In this document: piece by piece, positions 1 through 7,095 of the stretch
Layout: every line of letters begins with the position of its first letter
How positions within the stretch are numbered: the first letter of the stretch is position 1
NCBI GenBank assembly: GCA_040758475.1
Contig: JBFLVN010000120.1
Location: 1-11,204, forward strand
Source: JBFLVN01 sp040758475
GTDB lineage: Bacteria > JAGRBM01
Reading direction: 5' to 3'
DNA: 11,204 nt
Position numbers and translations under genes: made by a program
Notes under the pieces: model-generated
Databases searched by the model: none
What the model saw: only the letters and a program-made list of their open reading frames with translations
What the model was told of the DNA's origin: nothing

Positions 1-1617
1 GAACTCAACGAATTGGCCTACGCCACCGTGCCCCTGGGAAACCGGCTGCCGGTGGATCAAATCCACAAGATCGAGATCATCCGCGGCCCCGGCTCCGCCC
101 GCTACGGGGGCGCCGCCGAACTCGCCGTTATCAATATCATCACCAAAGTGGGAAACGGCCTGGAAGGGGCGCACGTGTCTCTCATCGGAGGCACGACGGA
201 GGAGCACCTCTCCCGGGGCAACATCAGCCTGGCCGCAGGGCGGCGGTTTTCGGACGGCTTCTATGTCGGAGCATTCGCCTACGGCGGAAACGCCTTGCGC
301 AGCGACCGCTCCTATACGGACCTGGCTTCTCCGCAAAACACGTTCGACATGGAGAGAGATTCGGGCCTCCGGCCGCTCCTGGGGATGCTCGAAGTGCAGG
401 CGGGCGGGTTCGAGGGGAAGGTGATGACCGAATGGTACCGCATCGTCCAGCGGGACAATTACGAGACCGCCTTGGAAGAAGAATCCAATCTTGATTTCGG
501 TTCGCTCATCGTCGACAGCGCGTACGAATGGAAAGCGGGAGAGTGGTCGCTCACGCCCTACATGAAATTCGCCGCCCAGCGGCCGTGGCAGTACACCGTC
601 ACGCCGATCGGAGGATCGGCGGCCGTTTATCACACGACCTTCGCCCGCTTTCTTCCGGGATTCCAGGCCGAAGGCGACCTTTTCGAGGACGTGCACGCGC
701 TTTTGGGCGGGGAATATTCCCTTTTGACGGCGGCGTCTTCCGCCGACTCCGTCCTGACCAAATTCCACCGTTTCGCCGGATTCACGGAATTCTCGGGAAA
801 GATTCCTGTAGTGGAAATCAACCTGACAGCGGGCGTGCGGGTAGAGCACCAGGAAGAGTTCGGCACCGCCGCCGCGCCGCGGGCCGCTTTGACCCGCAGT
901 TTCGGCCGTTTCCATCTCAAGGGCCTTTACAGCCGCGGATACCGCTCGCCGGGGATCGCGAATATCTGGTTCAATCCTCCGATCGACGCGGAAAAGGCGG
1001 ATGTCTTCGAAGTGGAAGGCGGGGCGCGGGTAACGGACAACGTTTCCGTGACGGCCAATTTCTTCGACGTGACGATCCGCGATCCCTTCATCTATTACTA
1101 CGATCCGGGGCCACCCACGATCGATCAGTACACCAATTTCGAACGCACGGGTTCCCGCGGGGCCGAGACGGAAATCCGCATCAAGGGGGAGATGGGATAC
1201 GCAACTATTAATTACTCCTTCGCTACCACGGCCGGCAAGAACCGCGTTCCGCTCTACGCGGTGGCGGGCAGGACGGACCAACTCCTGGCGTTTCCCCAGC
1301 ACAAGATCGCCGCCGCGGGTAGCCTCTCGTTGACCCGGCAGCTATCCATCAACCCTTCCCTGGTGTTTTTGAGCAAGCGCTACGGCTACGTGGGCGACGG
1401 CGCCGGAGGAGAAATCCTCCGCCGGTTTGGCCCAGAGGTGATCGCCGATCTGAACATCCAGTATGATGACGCGTTGGTGGAGGGGCTTTCCGTCAGTCTT
1501 GCCGTCCACAACCTGAGCGATGAAGAAACCGAATTTATCACCGCTTATGACGTTTTCCATGCGCCCATCCCCGGGATGTCCCGGGAATACACGCTCCGAA
1601 TCACGTACGAGCAATAG
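1..1617 (+). CDS. TonB-dependent outer-membrane receptor, 5'-truncated
   Basis: This is the C-terminal part of a TonB-dependent receptor, an outer-membrane beta-barrel that imports or senses a ligand using energy from TonB-ExbBD. The frame is open from base 1, so the start, signal peptide, TonB box and most of the plug lie upstream; the in-frame TTG at 13 is not a credible start. The first 45 or so residues show the end of the plug: a stretch matching the family pattern I-E-x-I-R-G-P-G-S-x-x-Y-G, then VINIITK. About 480 residues of barrel follow, with alternating polar/hydrophobic strands rich in Tyr, Phe and Gly. The protein ends in an amphipathic strand (YTLRITYEQ) like the closing beta-signal, although the last residue is not aromatic. 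It is followed after 7 bp by the YfiR-like gene, suggesting one operon. The ligand (siderophore, cobalamin, metal or other) cannot be told from the sequence. Confidence 0.93.
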   Translation, partial: ELNELAYATVPLGNRLPVDQIHKIEIIRGPGSARYGGAAELAVINIITKVGNGLEGAHVSLIGGTTEEHLSRGNISLAAGRRFSDGFYVGAFAYGGNALRSDRSYTDLASPQNTFDMERDSGLRPLLGMLEVQAGGFEGKVMTEWYRIVQRDNYETALEEESNLDFGSLIVDSAYEWKAGEWSLTPYMKFAAQRPWQYTVTPIGGSAAVYHTTFARFLPGFQAEGDLFEDVHALLGGEYSLLTAASSADSVLTKFHRFAGFTEFSGKIPVVEINLTAGVRVEHQEEFGTAAAPRAALTRSFGRFHLKGLYSRGYRSPGIANIWFNPPIDAEKADVFEVEGGARVTDNVSVTANFFDVTIRDPFIYYYDPGPPTIDQYTNFERTGSRGAETEIRIKGEMGYATINYSFATTAGKNRVPLYAVAGRTDQLLAFPQHKIAAAGSLSLTRQLSINPSLVFLSKRYGYVGDGAGGEILRRFGPEVIADLNIQYDDALVEGLSVSLAVHNLSDEETEFITAYDVFHAPIPGMSREYTLRITYEQ

Positions 1618-1624
1618 CAGGGAA

Positions 1625-2215
1625 ATGGCGCCCAGGGCTTTTTGCGCTCCGATGGCCGGTTGGCGGGCGGGGGCCGTGGCGGTCTTGGCTTTGCTTCTGT
1701 TTCCTCCGGTTTCGGTGGCTGAAGAAGCGGTTCCCATCGCCACGCAGGTTCCAATCCTCTTCAAGCTTTTTTCCATGGACAAGAATCTCTCACGCCACGG
1801 GGGAAGCGAATTCTCCTTCGCCTTGTTCTTCGACTCGAAGAACGGAGAATCCCGCCGCCAGCGCGAGGAATTCGAAAGAACTCTCGGCGGTGGGAGGAAG
1901 GTCGGGGGGCTGCTCATTGCATTCCGGGCCTACGATGTTTCGGAAGGGATGGATTTTGAGAAGGTCCTGCAGGAATCGGCGGGCTTGTATGCGGCGGCCG
2001 GTATCGAACGGCACCTGGATAAAATCCTCTCGGCGTCCCGGGCCCGTTCCGTGACGGCGGCTTCCGGCAGCGCTTCGTTGGCGGAAAAGGGTTTCGCAAT
2101 CGGCTTTGAAATCGATCAGGGCCGGCCGCGCATCGTAATCAATCTTCCGGCGGCGAAGGCGCAGGGCTGCGATTTCTCCGCCGACGTTCTCAAACTCGCC
2201 CGGGTGATCCGGTGA
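1625..2215 (+). CDS. YfiR-like (DUF4154) periplasmic protein
   Basis: A secreted protein of the YfiR/DUF4154 family. In Pseudomonas, YfiR is a periplasmic inhibitor of the inner-membrane diguanylate cyclase YfiN. From ATG 1625 it has 196 residues. A hydrophobic stretch around residues 15-30 ends in VSVA before EE, a good signal-peptidase I site after residue 32. The mature part starts with a helix (VPILFKLFSMDKNL), resembling the family's opening segment. It ends with the most diagnostic block: a turn, a beta-hairpin, INLPAAKAQG, then FSADVLKLARVIR, matching the family's 'INL.AA...G...S..LLKLA.V'. The frame also runs upstream into the receptor gene. ATG 1625 has AGGGA only 1 nt away; ATG 1652 would give a shorter signal peptide and is a fair alternative. 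The mature protein has a single Cys. It lies 21 bp before the chemoreceptor, which carries a YfiN-type sensor domain, so that protein is its probable partner (inference). Confidence 0.85.
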   Translation: MAPRAFCAPMAGWRAGAVAVLALLLFPPVSVAEEAVPIATQVPILFKLFSMDKNLSRHGGSEFSFALFFDSKNGESRRQREEFERTLGGGRKVGGLLIAFRAYDVSEGMDFEKVLQESAGLYAAAGIERHLDKILSASRARSVTAASGSASLAEKGFAIGFEIDQGRPRIVINLPAAKAQGCDFSADVLKLARVIR

Positions 2216-2236
2216 GCGCGAGGGAACGCTGATCCC

Positions 2237-3769
2237 ATGGCCCAGGGACGCGGCATCCGGACGAAATTGGTGGGAACCATTCTGGTCCTCTCGGCCCTGA
2301 CGGCGGTCTTGTTCGGCATTTTCCTTTACTCGTTCGCCGGCCGCCAGGCGCGCGAGGCGCTCAGGGCCCGGGCCGAGAGCGTTTCCCACATGCTCGCATT
2401 CGCGGCCAATGCCGGTCTCGAATTTTCGGACGCCGACGCCGTGCGGAAGTCCCTGGGCGCCATCGAGACGAACCAGGAAGTGCTTTTCGTGCAAGTGCGC
2501 GACGCCCATGGCGCCGAGGTGGCTCTTTACGTCGCTCCAAACGCTCCGGGTGGAGGCAAATCAGCCGATGCCTTTCTCCGGGATACCGCCGTCGTGAGCG
2601 TCGAGGCGCCCGTCGAGTCCGGCATCGGCTCAGGGCGGTTGGGTACGGTCGTCGCTGGCCTTTCTTCCGCGACGGTGGAGCGTTCCATCCGGGAAAGCGC
2701 TTTCGTGGGGCTCGGCGTGGCTTTTGGTGTGGCGATCGTAGGGTTTTTCGCCGCCTTCTTCCTGGCCCGTTCGATCACCCATCCGCTCGCGAAAACGGGC
2801 GAAATTCTCCAGGAAATCGCGGAGGGGGATTTCACCCGGCGGCTCGATGCCGGCTCCAACGACGAATTGGGGTTGCTGGCCCGGAGCGTCAACCGCATGG
2901 CCGGCGAGGTGCAGCCGGTTCTGGTTTCCATCGCCGCCGTCTCCTCGGAGCTTTCCCAGGCTGGAGAGCAATTGGGGGCCGCGGCCGCGCGGCTTTCCAG
3001 CAGCGCCGAGACCCAGAACCGCTTGTCCACCGAGTCGGCCGGGACGGTCGAAGAGCTTTCCGGTTCGGCGCAAGCGGTTTTCAATTTCTCGAAGGAAACG
3101 AGCGGGAAATGCGAGTCGGCGCGCGTTGCGGCGGAGAAGGGGGCCTCCTCTCTCGAACCCGCCGCACAGGTATCGAAGCAGATGGGAAAAGCCCTGGAAG
3201 AGACCTCCCAAGTCGTTTCCCGCCTTTATCAGAAATCCGACGACATCGGGCAGATCATTTCCCTGATCAAGGAGATTTCCTCCCAGACGAATCTCCTGGC
3301 CCTCAACGCAGGCATCGAAGCGGCCAGGGCCGGCGAAGCGGGACGGGGCTTCGAAGTCGTAGCCACCGAGGTGAGAAAACTCGCCGAATCGTCGGACGGG
3401 GCCTCCGCTCAAATTCGCTCAATCCTGGATACTCTTCAGGGGGACGTCCGCAAGACTGTTGAGTCGGTGGACATGCTCCGGGCCCACGTGGACGCGAGCA
3501 GCAACGCCCTTTTGGACGCTATCCGGGCGTTCGATCAGATCGTGGCAGCGGTGGACGAAGCGGCGCGCCTCTCCAGCCAGATGCTGGCGGTGGCGCAGCA
3601 ACAAGCCTCTTCTTCGGACCAGGCGGCCCGGGGAATTTCAAAAATTCTGAGTGAAAGCCAGTCCGTCGCGAGCCAATCCCTCGAAATGGCTCATACCGTC
3701 GATGCGCTCGGCCAGATTTCCGTTCGTCTCAAGGGCCTCGTTTCGAAGTTCCGGGTCGGGCGGTCTTGA
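2237..3769 (+). CDS. Methyl-accepting chemotaxis protein with CHASE8-like periplasmic sensor
   Basis: A 510-residue inner-membrane chemoreceptor. TM1 is about residues 10-32, a periplasmic domain of about 120 residues spans 33-152, TM2 is about 154-177 and HAMP about 178-230 (P183; GDFTRRLD at 197-204; DELGLLARSVNRM). The coiled-coil signalling domain spans about 240-505. The hairpin tip is unmistakable: QTNLLALNAGIEAARAGE, then GRGFEVVATEVRKLAE at 368-383, the CheA/CheW contact region. AGTVEELSGS at 268-277 fits the methylation-site consensus, with E272 and E273 as candidates. There is no C-terminal NWETF-like CheR/CheB tether. The sensor resembles CHASE8 as found in YfiN: a helix, then 'LAFAANAGLEFSDADAVRKS', then a strand with VQVRDAHGAEV and a return strand with GRLGTVVAGLS. 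The ATG has AGGGA 11 nt upstream. The assignment as a chemoreceptor is secure; the CHASE8 match is by eye. Confidence 0.93.
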   Translation: MAQGRGIRTKLVGTILVLSALTAVLFGIFLYSFAGRQAREALRARAESVSHMLAFAANAGLEFSDADAVRKSLGAIETNQEVLFVQVRDAHGAEVALYVAPNAPGGGKSADAFLRDTAVVSVEAPVESGIGSGRLGTVVAGLSSATVERSIRESAFVGLGVAFGVAIVGFFAAFFLARSITHPLAKTGEILQEIAEGDFTRRLDAGSNDELGLLARSVNRMAGEVQPVLVSIAAVSSELSQAGEQLGAAAARLSSSAETQNRLSTESAGTVEELSGSAQAVFNFSKETSGKCESARVAAEKGASSLEPAAQVSKQMGKALEETSQVVSRLYQKSDDIGQIISLIKEISSQTNLLALNAGIEAARAGEAGRGFEVVATEVRKLAESSDGASAQIRSILDTLQGDVRKTVESVDMLRAHVDASSNALLDAIRAFDQIVAAVDEAARLSSQMLAVAQQQASSSDQAARGISKILSESQSVASQSLEMAHTVDALGQISVRLKGLVSKFRVGRS

Positions 3770-3770
3770 A

Positions 3771-3789
3771 CCGGAGTTCTATCTCCCGG
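3771..3789. other. Small hairpin between convergent genes
   Basis: The 32-bp gap between the chemoreceptor and the convergent 140-aa gene holds an imperfect inverted repeat: CCGGAG and CTCCCGG, with one bulged C and a 6-base loop. No T-run follows on either strand, so it is not a convincing intrinsic terminator. It may help transcription to end between the two converging operons, but that is a guess. Confidence 0.25.
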
Positions 3790-3801
3790 CAAATCCAAAT
3801 C

Positions 3802-4224
3802 TCATCCCGCCGCCTTCGCGATGGCGTCCAGTTCGGCGGAGAGGCGTCCGTCGATGTCTTTCTGGGGGTCGCCCCAGTGGGGGGGCGGGTAGGGGAAGGA
3901 GCCTTCGAGGCGCGCCTGGGGGCCTTCGCCCACCAGCTGGTAGGCGGCTTCGGCCGAGTAGTAGCCGTATTTGAACCGGAGCAGGAGCTTTCTCTCTCCG
4001 GGGCGCCACCACCAGGCGAGGCGGAACGTCCCTTCGGGGGTTTGGGCCAGGTAGACGTCGCCCAGGACGTGATCGATCTTCTTGATCCACTTGGACCAGG
4101 AGGGGGCTTTCGCCGGATCGGAGAGGAGGGCCGCGAATTTTTCGGCGGAAAGGCTCGCCGTGGGGCGGCTTGCGTGAGCGAGTTCCCGTCCGGGAGAGGC
4201 GAAGAGGGTTTCGGCGCTGGCCAT
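3802..4224 (-). CDS. Hypothetical protein, 140 aa, downstream of uppS
   Basis: I do not recognise this protein. It starts at ATG 4224, 41 bp after the uppS stop, with TAGGA 9 nt upstream of the ATG, and is probably the last gene of the rpsB operon. It shows no signal peptide or membrane segment. The N-terminal 30 residues are Ala/Ser-rich and low in complexity. The central part is unusually aromatic: SWSKWIKK, then RLAWWWRPGERKLLLRFKYGYYSAEAAY as alternating hydrophobic and charged strands, suggesting a small beta-sheet domain. A Pro/Trp turn (FPYPPPHWGDPQKD) and a short amphipathic C-terminal helix follow. The alternation of basic and hydrophobic residues and the good ribosome site argue that it is a real gene. 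The same frame stays open upstream inside uppS, but that part reads as Arg/Pro-rich shadow sequence and is not included. Confidence 0.7.
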   Translation of the reverse strand: MASAETLFASPGRELAHASRPTASLSAEKFAALLSDPAKAPSWSKWIKKIDHVLGDVYLAQTPEGTFRLAWWWRPGERKLLLRFKYGYYSAEAAYQLVGEGPQARLEGSFPYPPPHWGDPQKDIDGRLSAELDAIAKAAG

Positions 4225-4265
4225 GGGCGCGATCCTAGTCGTGAGGGGTGTCGGCGAACAAGCGG

Positions 4266-4997
4266 TTACTTCTTGCTGCCTGTGATCTGTTCGCTCGTCA
4301 TGCCGTAGCGGCGCTCGCGCCGGCTGAAGTCGAGGATGGCGCGGGTGTACTGGGCCCGGCGGAAATCGGGCCAGTAGGTCTTCGTCACGTAGAGTTCCGT
4401 GTAGGCGGTCTGCCAGAGGAGGAAATTCGAGAGGCGGTATTCGCCGGCCGTGCGGATGAGAAGGTCCGGGTCGGGGATTCCGGCCGTGTAGAGGTGGTCG
4501 GAGACCCATTTTTCCCCGATCTTCTCGGGATCGATCGTCCCCGCGCCTCCCTGCCGGGCGGCTTCCTGGGCCATGTGGATGATCTCCTGCCGGCCGCCGT
4601 AGGAGAGGGCCAGGATGAGGGTCATGCCCCGGCCGTGGGAAGTCCGCTGGATGACGGAATTCAAATGGTTGCGGACTTTGGGAGGAAGCTTGTCGAGGTC
4701 GCCCACGGCCTTCAAACGGATGCCGTGCTTGAGCATCTCTTCGAGTTCCCCGTCCAGGTAGTCCTCGAGGAGGTGCATGAGGGCGCTCACTTCGATGCGG
4801 GGGCGGCGCCAGTTCTCGCTCGAAAAGGCGTAGAGCGTGAGGTAGGGGATTCCGATTTCCCGCGAGATGGCGACGACGGCCGCCACGCTCTTGGCCCCCT
4901 GGCGGTGGCCTTCGACGCGGGGCAGGCCCCGTTCCTGCGCCCACCGGCCGTTGCCGTCCATGATGATGGCCACGTGCCGGGGGAGATTGTCCGGCAT
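4266..4997 (-). CDS. uppS: Undecaprenyl (isoprenyl) diphosphate synthase
   Basis: A cis-prenyltransferase that adds isopentenyl diphosphate units to farnesyl diphosphate, giving the C55 carrier used for peptidoglycan and other envelope polymers. From ATG 4997 it has 243 residues, near the usual 250. It shows the family landmarks in order: HVAIIMDGNGRWA with the catalytic Asp, GHRQGAKS, LTLYAFSSENWRRP, SYGGRQEI, and DPDLLIRTAGEYRLSNFLLW, then the YTELY and WPDF blocks and the RRERRYG tail. The motif commonly written RT(G/S)GE reads RTAGE, a tolerated variation. Only one likely start gives a normal N-terminus; the frame stays open upstream, with an ATG at 5114 inside frr that would add 39 basic residues unlike the family. 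With the chosen start there are 73 bp between frr and uppS and no strong Shine-Dalgarno sequence. It follows frr as in many bacteria. Confidence 0.95.
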   Translation of the reverse strand: MPDNLPRHVAIIMDGNGRWAQERGLPRVEGHRQGAKSVAAVVAISREIGIPYLTLYAFSSENWRRPRIEVSALMHLLEDYLDGELEEMLKHGIRLKAVGDLDKLPPKVRNHLNSVIQRTSHGRGMTLILALSYGGRQEIIHMAQEAARQGGAGTIDPEKIGEKWVSDHLYTAGIPDPDLLIRTAGEYRLSNFLLWQTAYTELYVTKTYWPDFRRAQYTRAILDFSRRERRYGMTSEQITGSKK

Positions 4998-5070
4998 GTT
5001 CCGGGGCCAGTGGCGCCGGAGGGTCTTCTCGATCCGCCGGGTATTGGGGAGCGCGGCCCCCGAAGCCCCT

Positions 5071-5631
5071 TTAGACTTCGAGGATTTCGGCTTCCTTGCG
5101 TTTGAAGGCGGCATCGATCTTCTTCCCGTACTCGTCGATGAATTTCTGAACCTGTTCGTTTCCCCGGCGTTGGTCATCTTGGGAAATTTTCTTGTCCTTT
5201 TCGAGTTTCTTGAGGGCGTCGAGGGCCTCGTGGCGGTGGTTGCGCTGGCTCACCCGGCAATCCTCGGTGTGTTGTTTGGCGAGCTTGACGAATTCCTTGC
5301 GCCGCTCTTCGGTGAGGGGCGGGCTCGAAAGATAGACGGCCTTCCCGTCGTTCCGGGGATTGATCCCTAGGTTACTTTTCTGGATGGCCTTCTCAATGGC
5401 CCCGATGGTGCTCGGGTCGAAAGGGGCGATCTTGAGCGTCTTGGCGTCGGAGGCGGTGATGGTGGCCACTTGATTGACGGGCATCTGTTGGCCGTAGGCT
5501 TCCACCTTGATGCTGTCGAGCAGGTTGGGCGAGAGCCGGCCGGCCCGGATGCCGCCGAACTGGCGCCCGAGCGAATCCATGCTGGCTTCGAGACCTTGCT
5601 TGAGTTTGGAAAAAACCGCGTCCGTGCTCAT
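5071..5631 (-). CDS. frr: Ribosome recycling factor
   Basis: RRF works with EF-G to split the post-termination ribosome. It has 186 residues, the normal length. It shows IRAGRLSPNLLDSIKVEAYG, the ITASDAKTLKIAPFDPSTI strand region, IEKAIQKSNLGINPRNDG, LTEERRKEFVKLAK, and a C-terminal helix ending KRKEAEILEV. These correspond to the long three-helix domain with the small inserted domain. The ATG at 5631 overlaps the pyrH stop as ATGA and is preceded by a strong G-rich ribosome site, so the start is well supported and frr is probably translationally coupled to pyrH. One oddity: the conserved RN-x-(G/R)-RDA segment of the third helix reads RNHRHEA, with His in place of the near-invariant Arg. Confidence 0.97.
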   Translation of the reverse strand: MSTDAVFSKLKQGLEASMDSLGRQFGGIRAGRLSPNLLDSIKVEAYGQQMPVNQVATITASDAKTLKIAPFDPSTIGAIEKAIQKSNLGINPRNDGKAVYLSSPPLTEERRKEFVKLAKQHTEDCRVSQRNHRHEALDALKKLEKDKKISQDDQRRGNEQVQKFIDEYGKKIDAAFKRKEAEILEV

Positions 5632-6359
5632 TTGCTCCCCCCTACCACCGTGCCGATGTCGTCCCCCCGCACGGCCCGGACGATATTTCCCGGGACGGTC
5701 AGGTCGAAAACGACGATCGGAATCTGGCTCTCCATGCACAAGCTGATGGCCGTCGCATCCATGACCTGGAGGCCCTTGTTGATCACTTCGATGTACCCCA
5801 GGCGGTCAAAGCGCTTGGCGTTCTTGTGGCGGGCCGGGTCCTTGTCGTAGACGCCGTCCACTTTGGTAGCCTTGAGGATGACGTCCGCGCCGATCTCGCG
5901 GGCCCGCAGGCTCGCCGCCGTGTCGGTCGTAAAGAAGGGGTTTCCCGTCCCGGCGGCGAAGATGACCGCCCGGTTCTTTTCGAGGTGCCGCATGGCCCGC
6001 CGGCGGATGTAGGGCTCGGCGACCTGGTGGAGTTCAAGGGCGCTCTGGACGCGCGTCTTGATGTGGTGGCGCTCCATGGCGTCCTGGAGGACGAGGCCGT
6101 TGATGACGGTGGCGAGCATGCCGCAGTAATCGGCCGTGGCCCTATCCATTCCCTGGGCCGCACCCGTGACGCCGCGGTAGAGGTTCCCCCCGCCCACGAC
6201 GAGGGCGAGTTCCACCCCCATGGCGAGAACTTCGGTGATTTCCCGGGCGATGCGGTCCAGGGTTTTACCGCAGTGGCCGAAAGAGAGTTCCCCTTGGAGG
6301 GCTTCTCCCGAGAGCTTGAGGAGGACGCGCTTGTACTTGGAGCCCTGTTTCTTGGCCAC
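5628..6359 (-). CDS. pyrH: UMP kinase
   Basis: Bacterial UMP kinase phosphorylates UMP to UDP; it is a hexameric member of the amino-acid kinase fold, unrelated to eukaryotic UMP/CMP kinases. It has 243 residues, close to the family's usual size. The motifs are in order: KRVLLKLSGEALQG near the N-terminus, VVGGGNLYRG, DRATADYCGMLATVINGLVLQ, a segment with RRRAMRHLEKNRAVIFAAGTG, FFTTDTAASLRA, and LKATKVDGVYDKDP, then a tail with DLTVPGNI. The start is GTG (6359), chosen because MAKKQGSKYKRVLLKLSGE is the expected N-terminus; GGGA lies 8 nt upstream. It is separated from tsf by 52 bp and overlaps frr by 4 bp, consistent with one transcript. Confidence 0.97.
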   Translation of the reverse strand: MAKKQGSKYKRVLLKLSGEALQGELSFGHCGKTLDRIAREITEVLAMGVELALVVGGGNLYRGVTGAAQGMDRATADYCGMLATVINGLVLQDAMERHHIKTRVQSALELHQVAEPYIRRRAMRHLEKNRAVIFAAGTGNPFFTTDTAASLRAREIGADVILKATKVDGVYDKDPARHKNAKRFDRLGYIEVINKGLQVMDATAISLCMESQIPIVVFDLTVPGNIVRAVRGDDIGTVVGGSK

Positions 6360-6411
6360 GGTGGTTTTCCCGAAACCTCCGAATACCGGCGCGATCGAAA
6401 GGACTCGAAAA

Positions 6412-7059
6412 TCAGGCCTGGGCCTGGGGCTCGGCTTCTTCCTCGGAAGCGGCTCCCTGGCCCAGCTCGAAACGCGAGAAGCGGCGGATCACGATGTTCT
6501 CGCCCATCTTGGCGACGGCTTCCGTCAGGAGGTCGCTGATGGTCTTGCGCCCCTCGGGGTCCTTCACGAAGACCTGCTCGAGGAGGCAGTGGTCCTTGTA
6601 GAACTTGTCCACCTTCCCCTCGACGATCTTGTCCCAGATCTTCTCGGGCTTCTTCTGCTCGGCCGCCTGGGCTCGGGCGATTTCCCTCTCTTTTTCGAGG
6701 ACGGCCGGGTCGATCTCCTCGCGCCGCACGGCGATGGGGATGGTGGGCGCCCCGGCGATGTGCATGGCCACGTCCCGGACGAGCTGCTGGAACTCGGGCG
6801 TGCGCGCCACGAAGTCCGTCTCGCAGTTCACTTCGACCAGTACTCCGATCCGGCCGCCGAAATGGATGTAGGAGCCGATCTGCCCTTCACTCGCCTTGCG
6901 CGTGGCCTTCTTGGAGGCGGCCGCCAAGCCCTTCTTCCGGAGGAAGTCTTTGGCTTTCTCGAAATCCCCGGCCGTTTCGGCCAGGGCCTTCTTGCAATCC
7001 ATCATTCCCGCGCCCGTTTGTTCGCGCAGGTTCTTCACCATGTCCGCAGTAATCGCCAC
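6412..7059 (-). CDS. tsf: Elongation factor Ts, short form
   Basis: EF-Ts is the guanine-nucleotide exchange factor for EF-Tu. The N-terminal UBA-like domain is clear (ADMVKNLREQTGAGMMDCKKALAE at the start), followed by a core with EGQIGSYIHFGGRIGVLVEVNCETDFVAR, in which the TDF motif contacts EF-Tu. The protein has 215 residues against about 280 in E. coli. It lacks the second core repeat and ends with an acidic, Ala/Gln-rich tail. This is the compact form found in several phyla (for example Thermus), not a truncation. It starts at GTG 7059, with AGGAG 8 nt upstream at 7068-7072, and lies 36 bp after rpsB, the standard arrangement. Confidence 0.97.
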   Translation of the reverse strand: MAITADMVKNLREQTGAGMMDCKKALAETAGDFEKAKDFLRKKGLAAASKKATRKASEGQIGSYIHFGGRIGVLVEVNCETDFVARTPEFQQLVRDVAMHIAGAPTIPIAVRREEIDPAVLEKEREIARAQAAEQKKPEKIWDKIVEGKVDKFYKDHCLLEQVFVKDPEGRKTISDLLTEAVAKMGENIVIRRFSRFELGQGAASEEEAEPQAQA

Positions 7060-7095
7060 GTTCGATGCTCCTGTTGGATGTAAAGCGCCCGAAGA

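Noticed and set aside
1520..1624. Longer YfiR-like product starting inside the receptor gene
   Set aside because: It would overlap the end of the receptor by nearly 100 bases and bury the signal peptide behind 35 extra residues; the ATG at 1625 or 1652 gives a normal secreted protein.
4225..4944. Upstream extension of the 140-aa protein's frame to give 380 codons
   Set aside because: The extension lies wholly within uppS in another frame and reads as Arg/Pro/His-rich shadow. A good ATG with a ribosome site exists at 4224, after the uppS stop.
4248..5105. Plus-strand open frame (285 codons) across uppS
   Set aside because: Antisense to uppS and to the end of frr, both with complete family motifs. 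Its repetitive Val/Asp/Gly-rich sequence is a mirror of their codon use.
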